From: Pseudomonadota bacterium
GTDB lineage: Bacteria > Pseudomonadota > Gammaproteobacteria > Xanthomonadales > Xanthomonadaceae
Assembly: GCA_023430045.1 (NCBI GenBank)
Contig: JAEZCF010000135.1
Span: forward strand, 1-64,000
DNA length: 64,000 nucleotides
Direction of reading: 5' to 3'
Part shown: positions 50,967 to 59,117 of the stretch, piece by piece
Layout: every line of letters begins with the position of its first letter
How positions within the stretch are numbered: position 1 is the stretch's first letter
The notes under the pieces: model-generated
The model's input: the letters and a program-made list of their open reading frames with translations, nothing else
Database searches by the model: none
What the model was told of the DNA's origin: nothing
Program-made: the position numbers and the translations under genes

Positions 50967-51584
50967 ATGAATGTTCTACCGGTGCTCCTGCTAACCTGTC
51001 TGCTGCATGGCGTAACAGCCCATCCGACCGACCTCTGCGTCAAACCCGGCGACCGATTGGAAGCGATAGAGGAACAGTGCCGTGTTCTCTCACGCCGTGA
51101 GGTGTTTACCGAGGATGGATCTCATCCCGTGCTCCAGATAGCACACGGAAAGCATGGCGCCACCGTTGATGTTCGTGCGGGAAAAGCAGATGTAATTTCT
51201 TTCATGTCGTCCCCATTGCCTGTTGCGGGTGTCAGGATCGGTCAGATATTTCAGAGGATTCGCGCCCTTCGTCCGGACCTTGAACCCCATTTCGGCGACG
51301 AGTATGGCGGGTATGTAACCCTGTCGGATAACGCGGCCGGAATGTCGCTGTCATTCGACGTGACATCATTGCGGGGGCGGGTGATCGGAGCAGAGTCCTA
51401 CGACTCGCTGAGGCTGCAGACTGTCAACCTGTTTGAAGCCGAAGGGGAGCATCCCGGAAACGGGCCAGGTCCGGGACCGCAGGCAGGCGCACAGCCGACC
51501 ATGGGTCGGCTCTACCGGAGGTCCGCCGCATGCCGTCCGCCGGGTAGAATGCGCGCATGTCCTTCTCCCTGCTCAAGTCTCTGA
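50967..51584 (+). CDS. Secreted protein, candidate immunity protein 3 (tandem paralogue, extended tail)
   Basis: A 205-residue exported paralogue of the previous gene. After the signal MNVLPVLLLTCLLHGVTAHP it reads LCVKPGDRLEAIEEQCRVLS, VLQIAHGKHGATVDVRAG and LSDNAAGMSLSFDVTSLRGR in the same order. Its body should end near LRLQTVNLFEAE, but the frame runs on for about 45 residues through a SMAG hairpin (GPGPGPQAGAQPTMGRLYRR) and stops only inside the ubiJ start region. The tail is thus probably accidental repeat-derived sequence after loss of an original stop. Starts 17 bases after the previous stop. Confidence 0.6.
   Translation: MNVLPVLLLTCLLHGVTAHPTDLCVKPGDRLEAIEEQCRVLSRREVFTEDGSHPVLQIAHGKHGATVDVRAGKADVISFMSSPLPVAGVRIGQIFQRIRALRPDLEPHFGDEYGGYVTLSDNAAGMSLSFDVTSLRGRVIGAESYDSLRLQTVNLFEAEGEHPGNGPGPGPQAGAQPTMGRLYRRSAACRPPGRMRACPSPCSSL
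51491..51512 (-). repeat. SMAG hairpin inside the 3' end of the paralogue gene
   Basis: GCCGACCatgGGTCGGCTCTAC: a GTAG head read on the minus strand with a GCCGACC stem. It lies within the extended reading frame ending at 51584. Confidence 0.75.
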
Positions 51585-52192
51585 AACCGGTTGCCGGGCG
51601 CGCCCTGCAGGCCGCACTCAACCGCGCGTTGGCGCTGGATACCGATACCCGCCAGGCGCTTTCCACGCTGGATGGCCGCCATATCGACCTGACCCTGGAA
51701 GCGCCTTCGCTGGCCATGCGCATAAGCGTGCATGGCGAACAGCTGGAGGTGGGGCCGGTAGATCATCGTGAGGCGGACCTTGCCGTGCGTAGCAGCCTGT
51801 CCGGCGTACTCGCCCAGTTGCCCCTGATGGCACGCGCGCGCAACGCGGCGGGCAGCCAGCCGGGACGCGTGCGGGTGGCCGGCGACGCCGAGCTGGCGCG
51901 CCGCCTGCAGCAACTGGCCAAGGGGTTCGATCCGGACTGGCAGCTGCCGTTCGTGAGCGTGTTCGGCGAGGTGGTCGGCGTCCAGGTAGCCAATGCGTTC
52001 CGGAGCGCGCTGCAACACGCGCGGCGTGGGGCGTCCGATCTGGCGCATACCGCTGCCGAGTTCGTCACCGAAGAGTCCCGCGATGTCGTATCGCGCGGCG
52101 AGCTGGATGCCTTCCATGATGACGTGGACGTGCTGCGCGACGATGTGGAGCGCCTGGCGGCCCGCGTGCATCGCCTGAGGGGCGCGGCATGA
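51557..52192 (+). CDS. ubiJ: UbiJ, ubiquinone-synthesis accessory protein
   Basis: A 211-residue protein with an SCP2-like lipid-binding N-terminus (LTLEAPSLAMRISVHGEQLE and ADLAVRSSLSGVLAQLPL) and a helical C-terminus (DVVSRGELDAFHDDVDVLRD). UbiJ (YigP) shelters ubiquinone intermediates in the Ubi complex and always lies beside ubiB, as here, with an ATGA overlap. The start at 51557 lies in the last codons of the paralogue gene upstream. It may receive transcription from its own promoter in that gene's tail. Confidence 0.88.
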   Translation: MSFSLLKSLKPVAGRALQAALNRALALDTDTRQALSTLDGRHIDLTLEAPSLAMRISVHGEQLEVGPVDHREADLAVRSSLSGVLAQLPLMARARNAAGSQPGRVRVAGDAELARRLQQLAKGFDPDWQLPFVSVFGEVVGVQVANAFRSALQHARRGASDLAHTAAEFVTEESRDVVSRGELDAFHDDVDVLRDDVERLAARVHRLRGAA

Positions 52193-53844
52193 AGGCCCTG
52201 CTGCGGGCGGGCCGCATCGGCCGGGTGATCCTGCGTTACCGCCTTGACGATCTGTTGCAGGGCACGCCCGCCGAGCGCTGGCTGCGCCTGGCCAAGCCGT
52301 TCGTGCCGCGTGCATCGGCCGCCATCGCCGCGCAGTCGCGGGGAGCTCGGTTGCGGCTGGCGCTGCAGGACCTGGGGCCGATCTTCGTCAAATTCGGACA
52401 GATCCTGTCCACCCGTCGCGATCTGGTACCTCCGGACGTCGCTGTCGAACTGACCCTGCTGCAGGACCGGGTCAAGCCGTTCGACGGCGATACCGCCCGG
52501 CTGATCGTCGAGCAGGCGTTGGGCCTGCCGGTGAGCGAGGCATTCGCCAGCTTCGATACCGAGCCGCTGGCCTCGGCGTCGATCGCACAGGTGCACGCCG
52601 CGACGCTCGCCGGTGGCCGTCAGGTGGTGGTCAAGGTGCTGCGCCCAGGCATCGAGAAGCAGATCGTCGCCGATATCGCGCTGCTCAATTCGCTGGCCAC
52701 GCTGGTGGAGCGCACCCATCCGCGGGCGGACAAGATCCGTCCGCGCGAAGTGGTGGCCGAGATCGAGAACACCTTGTCGGCCGAGCTGGACCTGCAGCGC
52801 GAAGGCGCCAACGCCAGTGTGCTGCGTCGTTTCTGGGAAAACTCGGACGACCTCTATGTCCCGGAAGTGATCTGGAGCCACACGGCCGAACGCGTACTGA
52901 CGCTGGAGCGCGTATGGGGTATTCCATCGGACGACATCGTGGCGCTGGACAAGGCCGGCATCGACCGCGTGGCGCTGGCCGCCAAGGGCGTGCGGGTGTT
53001 CTACACCCAGGTATTCCGCGACAACTTCTTCCATGCCGATGCGCATGCCGGCAACATCTGGGTTGATATCGATCCGGCGCGTCGCGACAACCCACGCTTC
53101 ATCGCGCTGGATTTCGGCATCATGGGCCAGCTCTCGCAGGAGGATCAGTACTACCTCGCCGAGAATTTCATGGCCATCTTCAACCGTGATTACCGCCGTA
53201 TCGCCGAACTGCACCTGCAGGCGCGCTGGATGCCAGACCATGTGCGCGTGGATGAACTGGAGGCGGCGGTGCGTTCGGTATGCGAGCCGTACTTCACCCG
53301 TCCGCTGTCGCAGATTTCGCTGGCCGAAGTGCTGATGAAGCTGTTCCGGGTGGCGCAGCGTTACCAGCTCACGCTGCAGCCACAGCTGATCCTGCTGCAG
53401 AAGACGCTGCTCAACATCGAGGGCGTGGGCCGCCAGCTGGATCCCCAGATCGATATCTGGGCGGTGGCCAGGCCGGTGCTGGCGCGCATCCTGCGCGAGC
53501 GCTACAGCCCGCGCAGGGTGTGGCGCGAAATGCGCAGGCGCCTGCCGGAAATCATGACGCAGGCACCGGACGTGCCGCGGCTGGTGCATGGCTGGCTCAC
53601 CCAGCAGGTGGAGGGCCGCCATGAACTGTCGATGCGCTCGCGTGACCTGGCCGCGTTGGACGCCAGCGTGCAGCGCCTGCAGAAACGTGCCGTGGGTGCG
53701 ATCTCCGGCGTTGGCCTGCTGGCCATCGCGGCGCTGATGTACGTGCTGCAGCCGCCGGGCTGGTATCTGGGCGACGCACCGGCGTGGAGCTGGCTGTCCG
53801 CTACGCTGGGAGCGTTCGCACTGGTGCGTGCGTGGTGGCGATGA
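52189..53844 (+). CDS. ubiB: UbiB, atypical kinase/ATPase of ubiquinone synthesis
   Basis: A 551-residue ABC1/ADCK-family protein. The family KxGQ segment reads FVKFGQILSTRRDLVPPDVA, the Ala-rich loop PLASASIAQVHAATLAGGRQ is followed by the ATP Lys in VVVKVLRPGI, then FHADAHAGNIWVD (catalytic loop) and LDFGIMGQL (metal Asp). Two C-terminal membrane helices close it (AISGVGLLAIAALMYVL and LSATLGAFALVRAWW). UbiB helps bring membrane-bound quinone precursors to the Ubi complex. It overlaps ubiJ by ATGA. Confidence 0.96.
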   Translation: MKALLRAGRIGRVILRYRLDDLLQGTPAERWLRLAKPFVPRASAAIAAQSRGARLRLALQDLGPIFVKFGQILSTRRDLVPPDVAVELTLLQDRVKPFDGDTARLIVEQALGLPVSEAFASFDTEPLASASIAQVHAATLAGGRQVVVKVLRPGIEKQIVADIALLNSLATLVERTHPRADKIRPREVVAEIENTLSAELDLQREGANASVLRRFWENSDDLYVPEVIWSHTAERVLTLERVWGIPSDDIVALDKAGIDRVALAAKGVRVFYTQVFRDNFFHADAHAGNIWVDIDPARRDNPRFIALDFGIMGQLSQEDQYYLAENFMAIFNRDYRRIAELHLQARWMPDHVRVDELEAAVRSVCEPYFTRPLSQISLAEVLMKLFRVAQRYQLTLQPQLILLQKTLLNIEGVGRQLDPQIDIWAVARPVLARILRERYSPRRVWREMRRRLPEIMTQAPDVPRLVHGWLTQQVEGRHELSMRSRDLAALDASVQRLQKRAVGAISGVGLLAIAALMYVLQPPGWYLGDAPAWSWLSATLGAFALVRAWWR

Positions 53845-53857
53845 ACGATGCGGCGGA

Positions 53858-53934
53858 GTAGCGCCGGGCGCTGGCCGGCAACGTCATGGGCGTCTGCAGG
53901 GGCCATGCCCCTGCCGGCCAGCAGCCGGCACTAC
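53858..53934. repeat. SMAG inverted pair between ubiB and truC
   Basis: GTAGCGCCGGGCGCTGGCCG faces CCGGCCAGCAGCCGGCACTA, with a second stem (AGGGGCCATGCCCCT) between them. Head GTAG and inverse CTAC frame the unit. Confidence 0.8.
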
Positions 53935-53966
53935 CCGATCCGGCGGTCGGTCGGGATAATCGCGCG

Positions 53967-54704
53967 GTGAACACCGAACCTGAGCTTCTCGCCACGGGCG
54001 AGACCGAAAACGCGCCCCTGCAACTGCTGCATCTGGATGACCAGTTGGCGGTGGTGGACAAGCCGGCCGGACTGATGGTCCATGACAGCAAGCTGGCGCG
54101 GGGCGAGGATGATTTCCTTGCCGACCGCCTGCGCGAACAGCTGGGCCGGCCGATCTTCCTGGTCCACCGCCTGGATCGCGCCACCAGCGGCTGCCTGCTG
54201 CTGGCCTTCGATCGCGAGTCCGCCAGCGTGCTGGGCAAGGCGCTGATGGGCGGTGAAGTGGCCAAGGATTACCTGGCTGTCTGCCGTGGCTGGCCGGCCG
54301 AAGAGGCGTGGCGCGTGGACCACGACCTGGATGGCGGCCCCGGCAAGCCGATAAAGAAGCCGGCGATCACCGATTTCCAGCGCCTGGCCACCGGCGAACT
54401 GGCCGTGCCTGGCAGTGGCTTCGAGACCTCACGCTACGCACTGCTGCGCTGCCAGCCGCAGACCGGTCGCTTCCGGCAGATCCGCCGCCACCTCAAGCAC
54501 CTGTCGCATCACCTGATCGGCGATACCAGCCATGGCGACGGGCGCCACAACCGCAACTTCCGCATGCAGGGCGTACACCGCATGCTGCTGCACGCCGAAC
54601 GGCTGCGTTTTCCACACCCGGCCGGCGGCCAGGTGGACGTGCGTGCGCCGCTGGACCGCGAGTTCAAGAAGGCGATGGACCTGTTCGGCTGGCAGGTGGG
54701 GTAA
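53967..54704 (+). CDS. truC: tRNA pseudouridine-65 synthase (RluA family, TruC)
   Basis: A 245-residue RluA-type pseudouridine synthase. The catalytic Asp lies in LVHRLDRATSGCLLLAF, preceded by AVVDKPAGLMVHDS; MLLHAERLRFPHP near the end binds RNA. The compact size without an S4 domain and the motif GRFRQIRRHLKHLSHHLIGD with the GDGRHNRNFR insert point to TruC, which modifies U65 of tRNAs. A GTG at 53967 starts the protein (MNTEPELL-like). Assignment among RluA paralogues is by pattern. Confidence 0.85.
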   Translation: MNTEPELLATGETENAPLQLLHLDDQLAVVDKPAGLMVHDSKLARGEDDFLADRLREQLGRPIFLVHRLDRATSGCLLLAFDRESASVLGKALMGGEVAKDYLAVCRGWPAEEAWRVDHDLDGGPGKPIKKPAITDFQRLATGELAVPGSGFETSRYALLRCQPQTGRFRQIRRHLKHLSHHLIGDTSHGDGRHNRNFRMQGVHRMLLHAERLRFPHPAGGQVDVRAPLDREFKKAMDLFGWQVG

Positions 54705-54727
54705 TGCCGGCCAGCGGCCGGCGCTAC
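54701..54727. repeat. Single SMAG hairpin overlapping the truC end
   Basis: GTAATGCCGGCCAGCGGCCG closed by GCGCTAC. It lies at the truC stop and 2 bases from the stop of the convergent DUF2059 gene and probably acts as a shared transcription end. Confidence 0.75.
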
Positions 54728-54728
54728 C

Positions 54729-55247
54729 TCATTTCTTTTCCACCGGCTCGTTGACGATCGTTTCCAGGTCCTTCTGCAGATCCGCGAACAGCGGCTGCAT
54801 GCGGGCCTGGATCGCCACCATCACGTTCTGCATCAGTGCCGGGGTCTTGTCCAGCAGGCTTTGTCCGGCCGAACTCTCGTAGAACTCGGCCATGGCCAGC
54901 ACGTCTTCCTTGCTGAAGGTCTGCTTGTACAGATCGACATACATCGGACGCAGCTGCTGCCAGGACAGCGCCTGGCGCAGGGTCTGCGCGGTGCGCGCCT
55001 GGATGCGCTGCAGCTGTTCCTGTTGCTGCGCGGTGAGCTGGCGCTGCTGGGTGATCTGTTCGAACTGCTGGCGCTGCATGGTTTCAATCTGCGGCAGCAT
55101 CGAATCCAGCATCGCCTGCGCGCGCGATGCGGACAGCAGTCGGTTGATGTCGCCATCGGAAGGCGGTGCGGCCAACGCCGGCAGGGACGCGGCAGCCAGC
55201 ACCAGCAGCAGGGCGGCACGTTGCAGGTGGCGGGAAAGGCGGATCAT
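54729..55247 (-). CDS. DUF2059 secreted protein
   Basis: A 172-residue exported helical protein: signal MIRLSRHLQRAALLLVLAAA ending LAA, then the DUF2059 hallmark PMYVDLYKQTFSKEDVLAMA, EFYESSAGQSLLDKTPALMQ. The Gln-rich middle (QRQQFEQITQQRQLTAQQQE) is a coiled-coil candidate. DUF2059 proteins are periplasmic and poorly understood. The start at 55247 opens the signal peptide. It is divergent from arfB. Confidence 0.9.
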   Translation of the reverse strand: MIRLSRHLQRAALLLVLAAASLPALAAPPSDGDINRLLSASRAQAMLDSMLPQIETMQRQQFEQITQQRQLTAQQQEQLQRIQARTAQTLRQALSWQQLRPMYVDLYKQTFSKEDVLAMAEFYESSAGQSLLDKTPALMQNVMVAIQARMQPLFADLQKDLETIVNEPVEKK

Positions 55248-55383
55248 GCGGGCGTCCTGTGTGGATGATGGCGCCAGCATACCCGTGTCATTGGCGAAGA
55301 CGACGTGTTGGAGGCCTGATCAAGGTGGAACGCCGCCGATGACGACCACCCTCTGACATGGCCTGCCGTTACAATGCGCCCCT

Positions 55384-55815
55384 ATGGCTACAGGTCCGGT
55401 CCCCATTTCCGCGCAGCTTTCGATTCCCGACGACGAGATCGTCGAGCGTTTCGTGCGCGCCAGTGGTGCCGGGGGCCAAAACGTCAACAAGGTATCGACG
55501 GCGGTGGAACTGCGGTTCGACCTGGCCGGTTCGCCGTCGTTGCCCGAGCCGCTGCGCGCGCGTCTGCTGGCACGTCGCGACCGCCGGGTGACCGGCGAAG
55601 GCGTGCTGGTGATCGATGCACAGCGTTTCCGCACCCAGGACCGCAACCGCGAAGACGCCCGTGAACGGCTGGCCGAGTTCATCCGTGCCGGGCTCAGCGT
55701 GCCCAAGCCACGCAAGGCCACCAAGCCGACCTACGGCTCCACCCTGCGTCGCCTCGACGCCAAACGCGGGCGCGCCCAGGTAAAGCGCGGCCGTTCCACC
55801 CGCAACTGGGAGTAA
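55384..55815 (+). CDS. arfB: ArfB, alternative ribosome-rescue peptidyl-tRNA hydrolase
   Basis: A 143-residue release-factor-like protein that frees stalled ribosomes lacking a stop codon. GGQ motif in FVRASGAGGQNVNKVSTAVE, with DAQRFRTQDRNREDARERLA after it and the basic C-terminal tail KRGRAQVKRGRSTRNWE that enters the empty mRNA channel. ATG at 55384. The acyltransferase starts three bases past its stop. Confidence 0.95.
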   Translation: MATGPVPISAQLSIPDDEIVERFVRASGAGGQNVNKVSTAVELRFDLAGSPSLPEPLRARLLARRDRRVTGEGVLVIDAQRFRTQDRNREDARERLAEFIRAGLSVPKPRKATKPTYGSTLRRLDAKRGRAQVKRGRSTRNWE

Positions 55816-55818
55816 GCC

Positions 55819-56421
55819 TTGAATCCACCTTCGCCCTTGCTGCCGGCGGTACCGCCGAACATGCCGCAGGTAAAACCGAATGCTTTCCTGCGCTGGCTGG
55901 CGCGCTGCGTACTGCGGCTGGGTGGCTGGAAGGTGGTCGGGACGCTGCCGGATGTTCCCAGGCTGGTGTTCATCATCGCGCCGCATTCGTCCAACTGGGA
56001 TGGTTTCTGGGGCATGGCGGCGAAGATCGCGCTGGGCATGCAGGTGAAGGTGCTGGGCAAGGCATCTCTGTTCTGGTGGCCGATGGGCCCGCTGCTGCAC
56101 AAGCTGGGCGTGATTCCACTGGACCGCAGTTCGCCGCAGGGCACGGTGGAACAGGCCGTGGCACTGATCCGTAATTCGGAAAAGATGTGGTACGCAATCA
56201 CCCCCGAAGGCACGCGCAAGGCGGTCACCCACTGGAAGGCCGGCTTCCTGAAGATCGCGCGGATGGCCGACGTACCGGTGCTGGCGGCGTATTTCCATTA
56301 CCCGGAAAAGACCATCGGCATCGGCCCGCTGTTCCACGCCAGCGGCGATGACGCGGCCGACATGCAGGCGATCCGGCACTGGTATCGCCCGTGGGTGGGC
56401 AAGACCCGCGGTACGGTCTGA
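55819..56421 (+). CDS. PlsC-like acyltransferase
   Basis: A 200-residue glycerophosphate-acyltransferase-fold protein. The HxxxxD motif is HSSNWDGF (IIAPHSSNWDGFWGMAAKIA), followed by HKLGVIPLDRSSPQGTVEQA and ITPEGTRKAVTHWKAGFLKI, as in 1-acylglycerol-3-phosphate acyltransferases. The acyl acceptor is unknown. TTG at 55819 with GGAG eight bases upstream is preferred; ATG 55861 has no ribosome-binding site. Adjacent to arfB, probably one transcript. Confidence 0.87.
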   Translation: MNPPSPLLPAVPPNMPQVKPNAFLRWLARCVLRLGGWKVVGTLPDVPRLVFIIAPHSSNWDGFWGMAAKIALGMQVKVLGKASLFWWPMGPLLHKLGVIPLDRSSPQGTVEQAVALIRNSEKMWYAITPEGTRKAVTHWKAGFLKIARMADVPVLAAYFHYPEKTIGIGPLFHASGDDAADMQAIRHWYRPWVGKTRGTV

Positions 56422-56535
56422 GCGGCCATCGGCCGCCAGCCGATGCGCCACGTCCGGCACATGCCGGAAGGGCGCGGCGGGAGTAGGCTGATGGGCTGGC
56501 GTCCGGTCCCTGGGCGCCCCACAGGAGCCTTTTGC

Positions 56536-58692
56536 ATGTCGCGTACCGTCTTATTGGCCGCCGCCATCAGCCTGGCGCTGGCCGCTTGTTCCGGCAAGGA
56601 GTCCACCCCCGTGTCCGAAGTCCAGAATGCCCCGGCCCAGCAGCCGGCGGATGCCTCCACCAATCCGCTGCTGAGCGCCAGCACGTTGCCGTTCCAGGCG
56701 CCGCCGTTCGACAGGATCCAGGACAGCGATTACCTGCCCGCGTTCGAGGAAGGCATGCGCCAGCACCTGGCCGAAGTGCGGAAGATCGCCGACAGCACGG
56801 AGCCGGCCACCTTCGACAACACCATCGTGGCGATGGAACGCAGCGGCGAGACCCTGAACCGCGTCGCGCGCATCTTCTTCGGGCTGGTGCAGGCCGATAC
56901 CAACGATGCGCGCCAGAAGATCCAGGAAGAGGTGGCGCCGAAGCTGGCCGCGCACCAGGATGAGGTCAACCTGGATCCGAAACTGTTCGCACGGGTGAAG
57001 TCGATCCACGACCAGCGCGATGCCCTGGGCCTGGATGCGGTGCAGAAGCGTCTGGTCGAGCATTACTACGATGGCCTGGTGCGTGCCGGCGCGCAGCTTT
57101 CCGACGCCGACAAGACCACCCTGCGCAAGCTCAACGTGGAAGAAACCACGCTGTCCACCCAGTTCCATACGCGCCTGGTGGCGGCCACCGCTGCTGGCGC
57201 CGTGGTGGTGGACGACAAGGCGAAGCTGGCCGGGCTGGGCGATGATGCGGTCAACACGGCAGCCGGCGACGCCAGCGCGCGCAAGCTGGAAGGCAAGTAT
57301 CTGCTGCCGCTGCAGAACACCACCCAGCAGCCGGTGCTGGGCTCGCTGAGCGACCGCGAACAGCGCGCCGCCGTGCTGAAGGCATCGGAAACGCGCGCCG
57401 AGAAGGGCGATGCCAACGATACCCGCGAGACCGTGCAGCGCCTGGCTCAGCTGCGTGCGCAGAAGGCCAGCCTGCTCGGTTTCGCCACCTATGCCGATTA
57501 CAACCTCGGTGACCAGATGGCCAGGACCCCGGCGGCGGCCCTCAAGCTGCTGACCGATACGGTGCCGGCAGCCACCGCGAAGGCACGCGCCGAAGCGGGT
57601 GAGATCCAGAAGGTCATCGATGCCCAGAACGGTGGCTTCAAGCTGGCCGCATCGGATTGGGATTTCTATGCCGAACAGGTCCGCAAGGCGAAGTACGACC
57701 TGGACGAATCGCAGATCAAGCCGTATTTCGAACTGGACAACGTGCTGCAGAACGGCGTCTTCTATGCCGCCACGCAGTTGTACGGCATCACCTTCAAGCC
57801 GCGTACCGACATCCCGACCTACCATGACGACATGAAGGTCTACGAGGTCTTCGACAAGGACGGCAGCTCGCTGGCGCTGTTCTATACCGATTACTTCAAG
57901 CGCGACAGCAAGTCCGGCGGCGCCTGGATGGACGTGTTCGTCGAACAGGATGGCCTGACCGGCGCCAAGCCGGTGATCTACAACGTCTGCAACTTCACCA
58001 AGCCGGCGGCAGGCCAGCCGGCGCTGCTGAGCTTCGATGACGTCACCACCCTGTTCCATGAGTTCGGCCATGCGCTGCATGGCATGTTCTCCAACGTGAA
58101 GTACCCGTCCATCGCCGGCACGGCCACCTCGCGTGATTTCGTCGAGTTCCCCTCGCAGTTCAATGAACACTGGGCGCTGGACCCGAAGGTGTTCGCCAAC
58201 TATGCGAAGAACTACAGGACCGGCGAGCCGATGCCGCAGGAACTGGTGGACAGGATCCTCAAGGCACGCAGCTTCAACAAGGGCTACGCGACCACCGAGT
58301 ACCTGTCCGCCGCACTGCTGGACCTGGCCTGGCACACGCAGCCGGCCGATGCGCCGCTGCAGGACGTGGATGCCTTCGAAGCGGCAGCGCTGAAGAAGTA
58401 CAAGGTGGACCTGCCGCAGGTGCCGCCGCGTTACCGCACCACCTATTTCGACCATATCTGGGGCGGTGGTTATTCGGCGGGTTATTACGCGTACTTCTGG
58501 GCTGAAGTCCTCGACCACGATGCCTTCCAGTGGTTCAAGGAAAACGGCGGGCTTACCGCCGCCAACGGCCAGGCGTTCCGCGACAAGGTACTGTCCCGTG
58601 GCAACAGCGTGGAACTGTCCGAGCTGTATCGCGATTTCCGTGGCAAGGATCCGTCGGTCGAGCCGCTGCTCGAGTTCCGCGGCCTGAAGTAA
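56536..58692 (+). CDS. M3-family zinc peptidase (Dcp-like), lipoprotein
   Basis: A 718-residue thimet/oligopeptidase-type enzyme. Signal MSRTVLLAAAISLALAACSG has a lipobox (LAAC), so it is anchored in the envelope, unlike cytosolic OpdA. Zinc motif LFHEFGHALHGMFSN (HEFGH), followed by DFVEFPSQFNEHWALDPKVF and the substrate loop FDHIWGGGYSAGYYAYFWAE. These are peptidyl-dipeptidase Dcp features, so it probably trims dipeptides from periplasmic peptides. AGGAG precedes the ATG. A SMAG array follows. Confidence 0.94.
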   Translation: MSRTVLLAAAISLALAACSGKESTPVSEVQNAPAQQPADASTNPLLSASTLPFQAPPFDRIQDSDYLPAFEEGMRQHLAEVRKIADSTEPATFDNTIVAMERSGETLNRVARIFFGLVQADTNDARQKIQEEVAPKLAAHQDEVNLDPKLFARVKSIHDQRDALGLDAVQKRLVEHYYDGLVRAGAQLSDADKTTLRKLNVEETTLSTQFHTRLVAATAAGAVVVDDKAKLAGLGDDAVNTAAGDASARKLEGKYLLPLQNTTQQPVLGSLSDREQRAAVLKASETRAEKGDANDTRETVQRLAQLRAQKASLLGFATYADYNLGDQMARTPAAALKLLTDTVPAATAKARAEAGEIQKVIDAQNGGFKLAASDWDFYAEQVRKAKYDLDESQIKPYFELDNVLQNGVFYAATQLYGITFKPRTDIPTYHDDMKVYEVFDKDGSSLALFYTDYFKRDSKSGGAWMDVFVEQDGLTGAKPVIYNVCNFTKPAAGQPALLSFDDVTTLFHEFGHALHGMFSNVKYPSIAGTATSRDFVEFPSQFNEHWALDPKVFANYAKNYRTGEPMPQELVDRILKARSFNKGYATTEYLSAALLDLAWHTQPADAPLQDVDAFEAAALKKYKVDLPQVPPRYRTTYFDHIWGGGYSAGYYAYFWAEVLDHDAFQWFKENGGLTAANGQAFRDKVLSRGNSVELSELYRDFRGKDPSVEPLLEFRGLK

Positions 58693-59117
58693 GCGGACGG
58701 CGGGGTGCCTGCCGGTGGGTGGCGCCCGTTGGTCGCCACCTCGGCTGCACCCATGATGGACCGTAGTGCCGGGCTCTGCCCGGCAGCAGCGACAGTAGCG
58801 GGGCAGAGCCCCGCCCCATGGGTTATGCGTCCTTTCGGGTTGACGTAGTGCCGGGGCTCTGCCCGGCAGCATAGACAGCAGCGGGGCAGAGCCCCGCTCT
58901 ACGGGTCATGCATCCTTTCGGGTCGCCGTAGTGCCGGGCTTTGCCCGGCAGCATCGACAGCAGCAGGGCAGAGCTCCGCTCTAAGGGTTATGCGTCCTTT
59001 CGGGTCGCAATAAGTATCAATCGGTACTCAACAGGTTATGGATCGACTGGATAGCGGGATCTAACCTGAGCCCCTCCCCACTTTACCGGCCGCGCCATGC
59101 GCGGCTGAATCGAACCC
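58693..59117. other. Spacer filled by SMAG repeats
   Basis: This 425-base spacer has no supported gene. It holds the triple SMAG array and, near 58723, the palindrome-rich GGTGGCGCCCGTTGGTCGCC. The MFS gene's start region follows. Confidence 0.7.
58763..59010. repeat. Three tandem SMAG units
   Basis: GTAG heads at 58763, 58845 and 58928 mark units of 82-83 bases. Each has GTAGTGCCGGGCTCTGCCCG-like sequence facing CGGGGCAGAGCCCCGCTCTA-like sequence and ends in a shared GGTTATGCGTCCTTTCGGGT-like tail. The units differ by a few bases. Confidence 0.88.

Noticed and set aside
56551..58872. Long open minus-strand frame (about 773 codons) opposite the M3 peptidase
   Set aside because: Same high-GC shadow effect; composition is repetitive and no domain is recognisable.
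58763..59010. CRISPR-like array
   Set aside because: The units are nearly identical inverted pairs without unique spacers, typical of SMAG repeats, and there are no cas genes.
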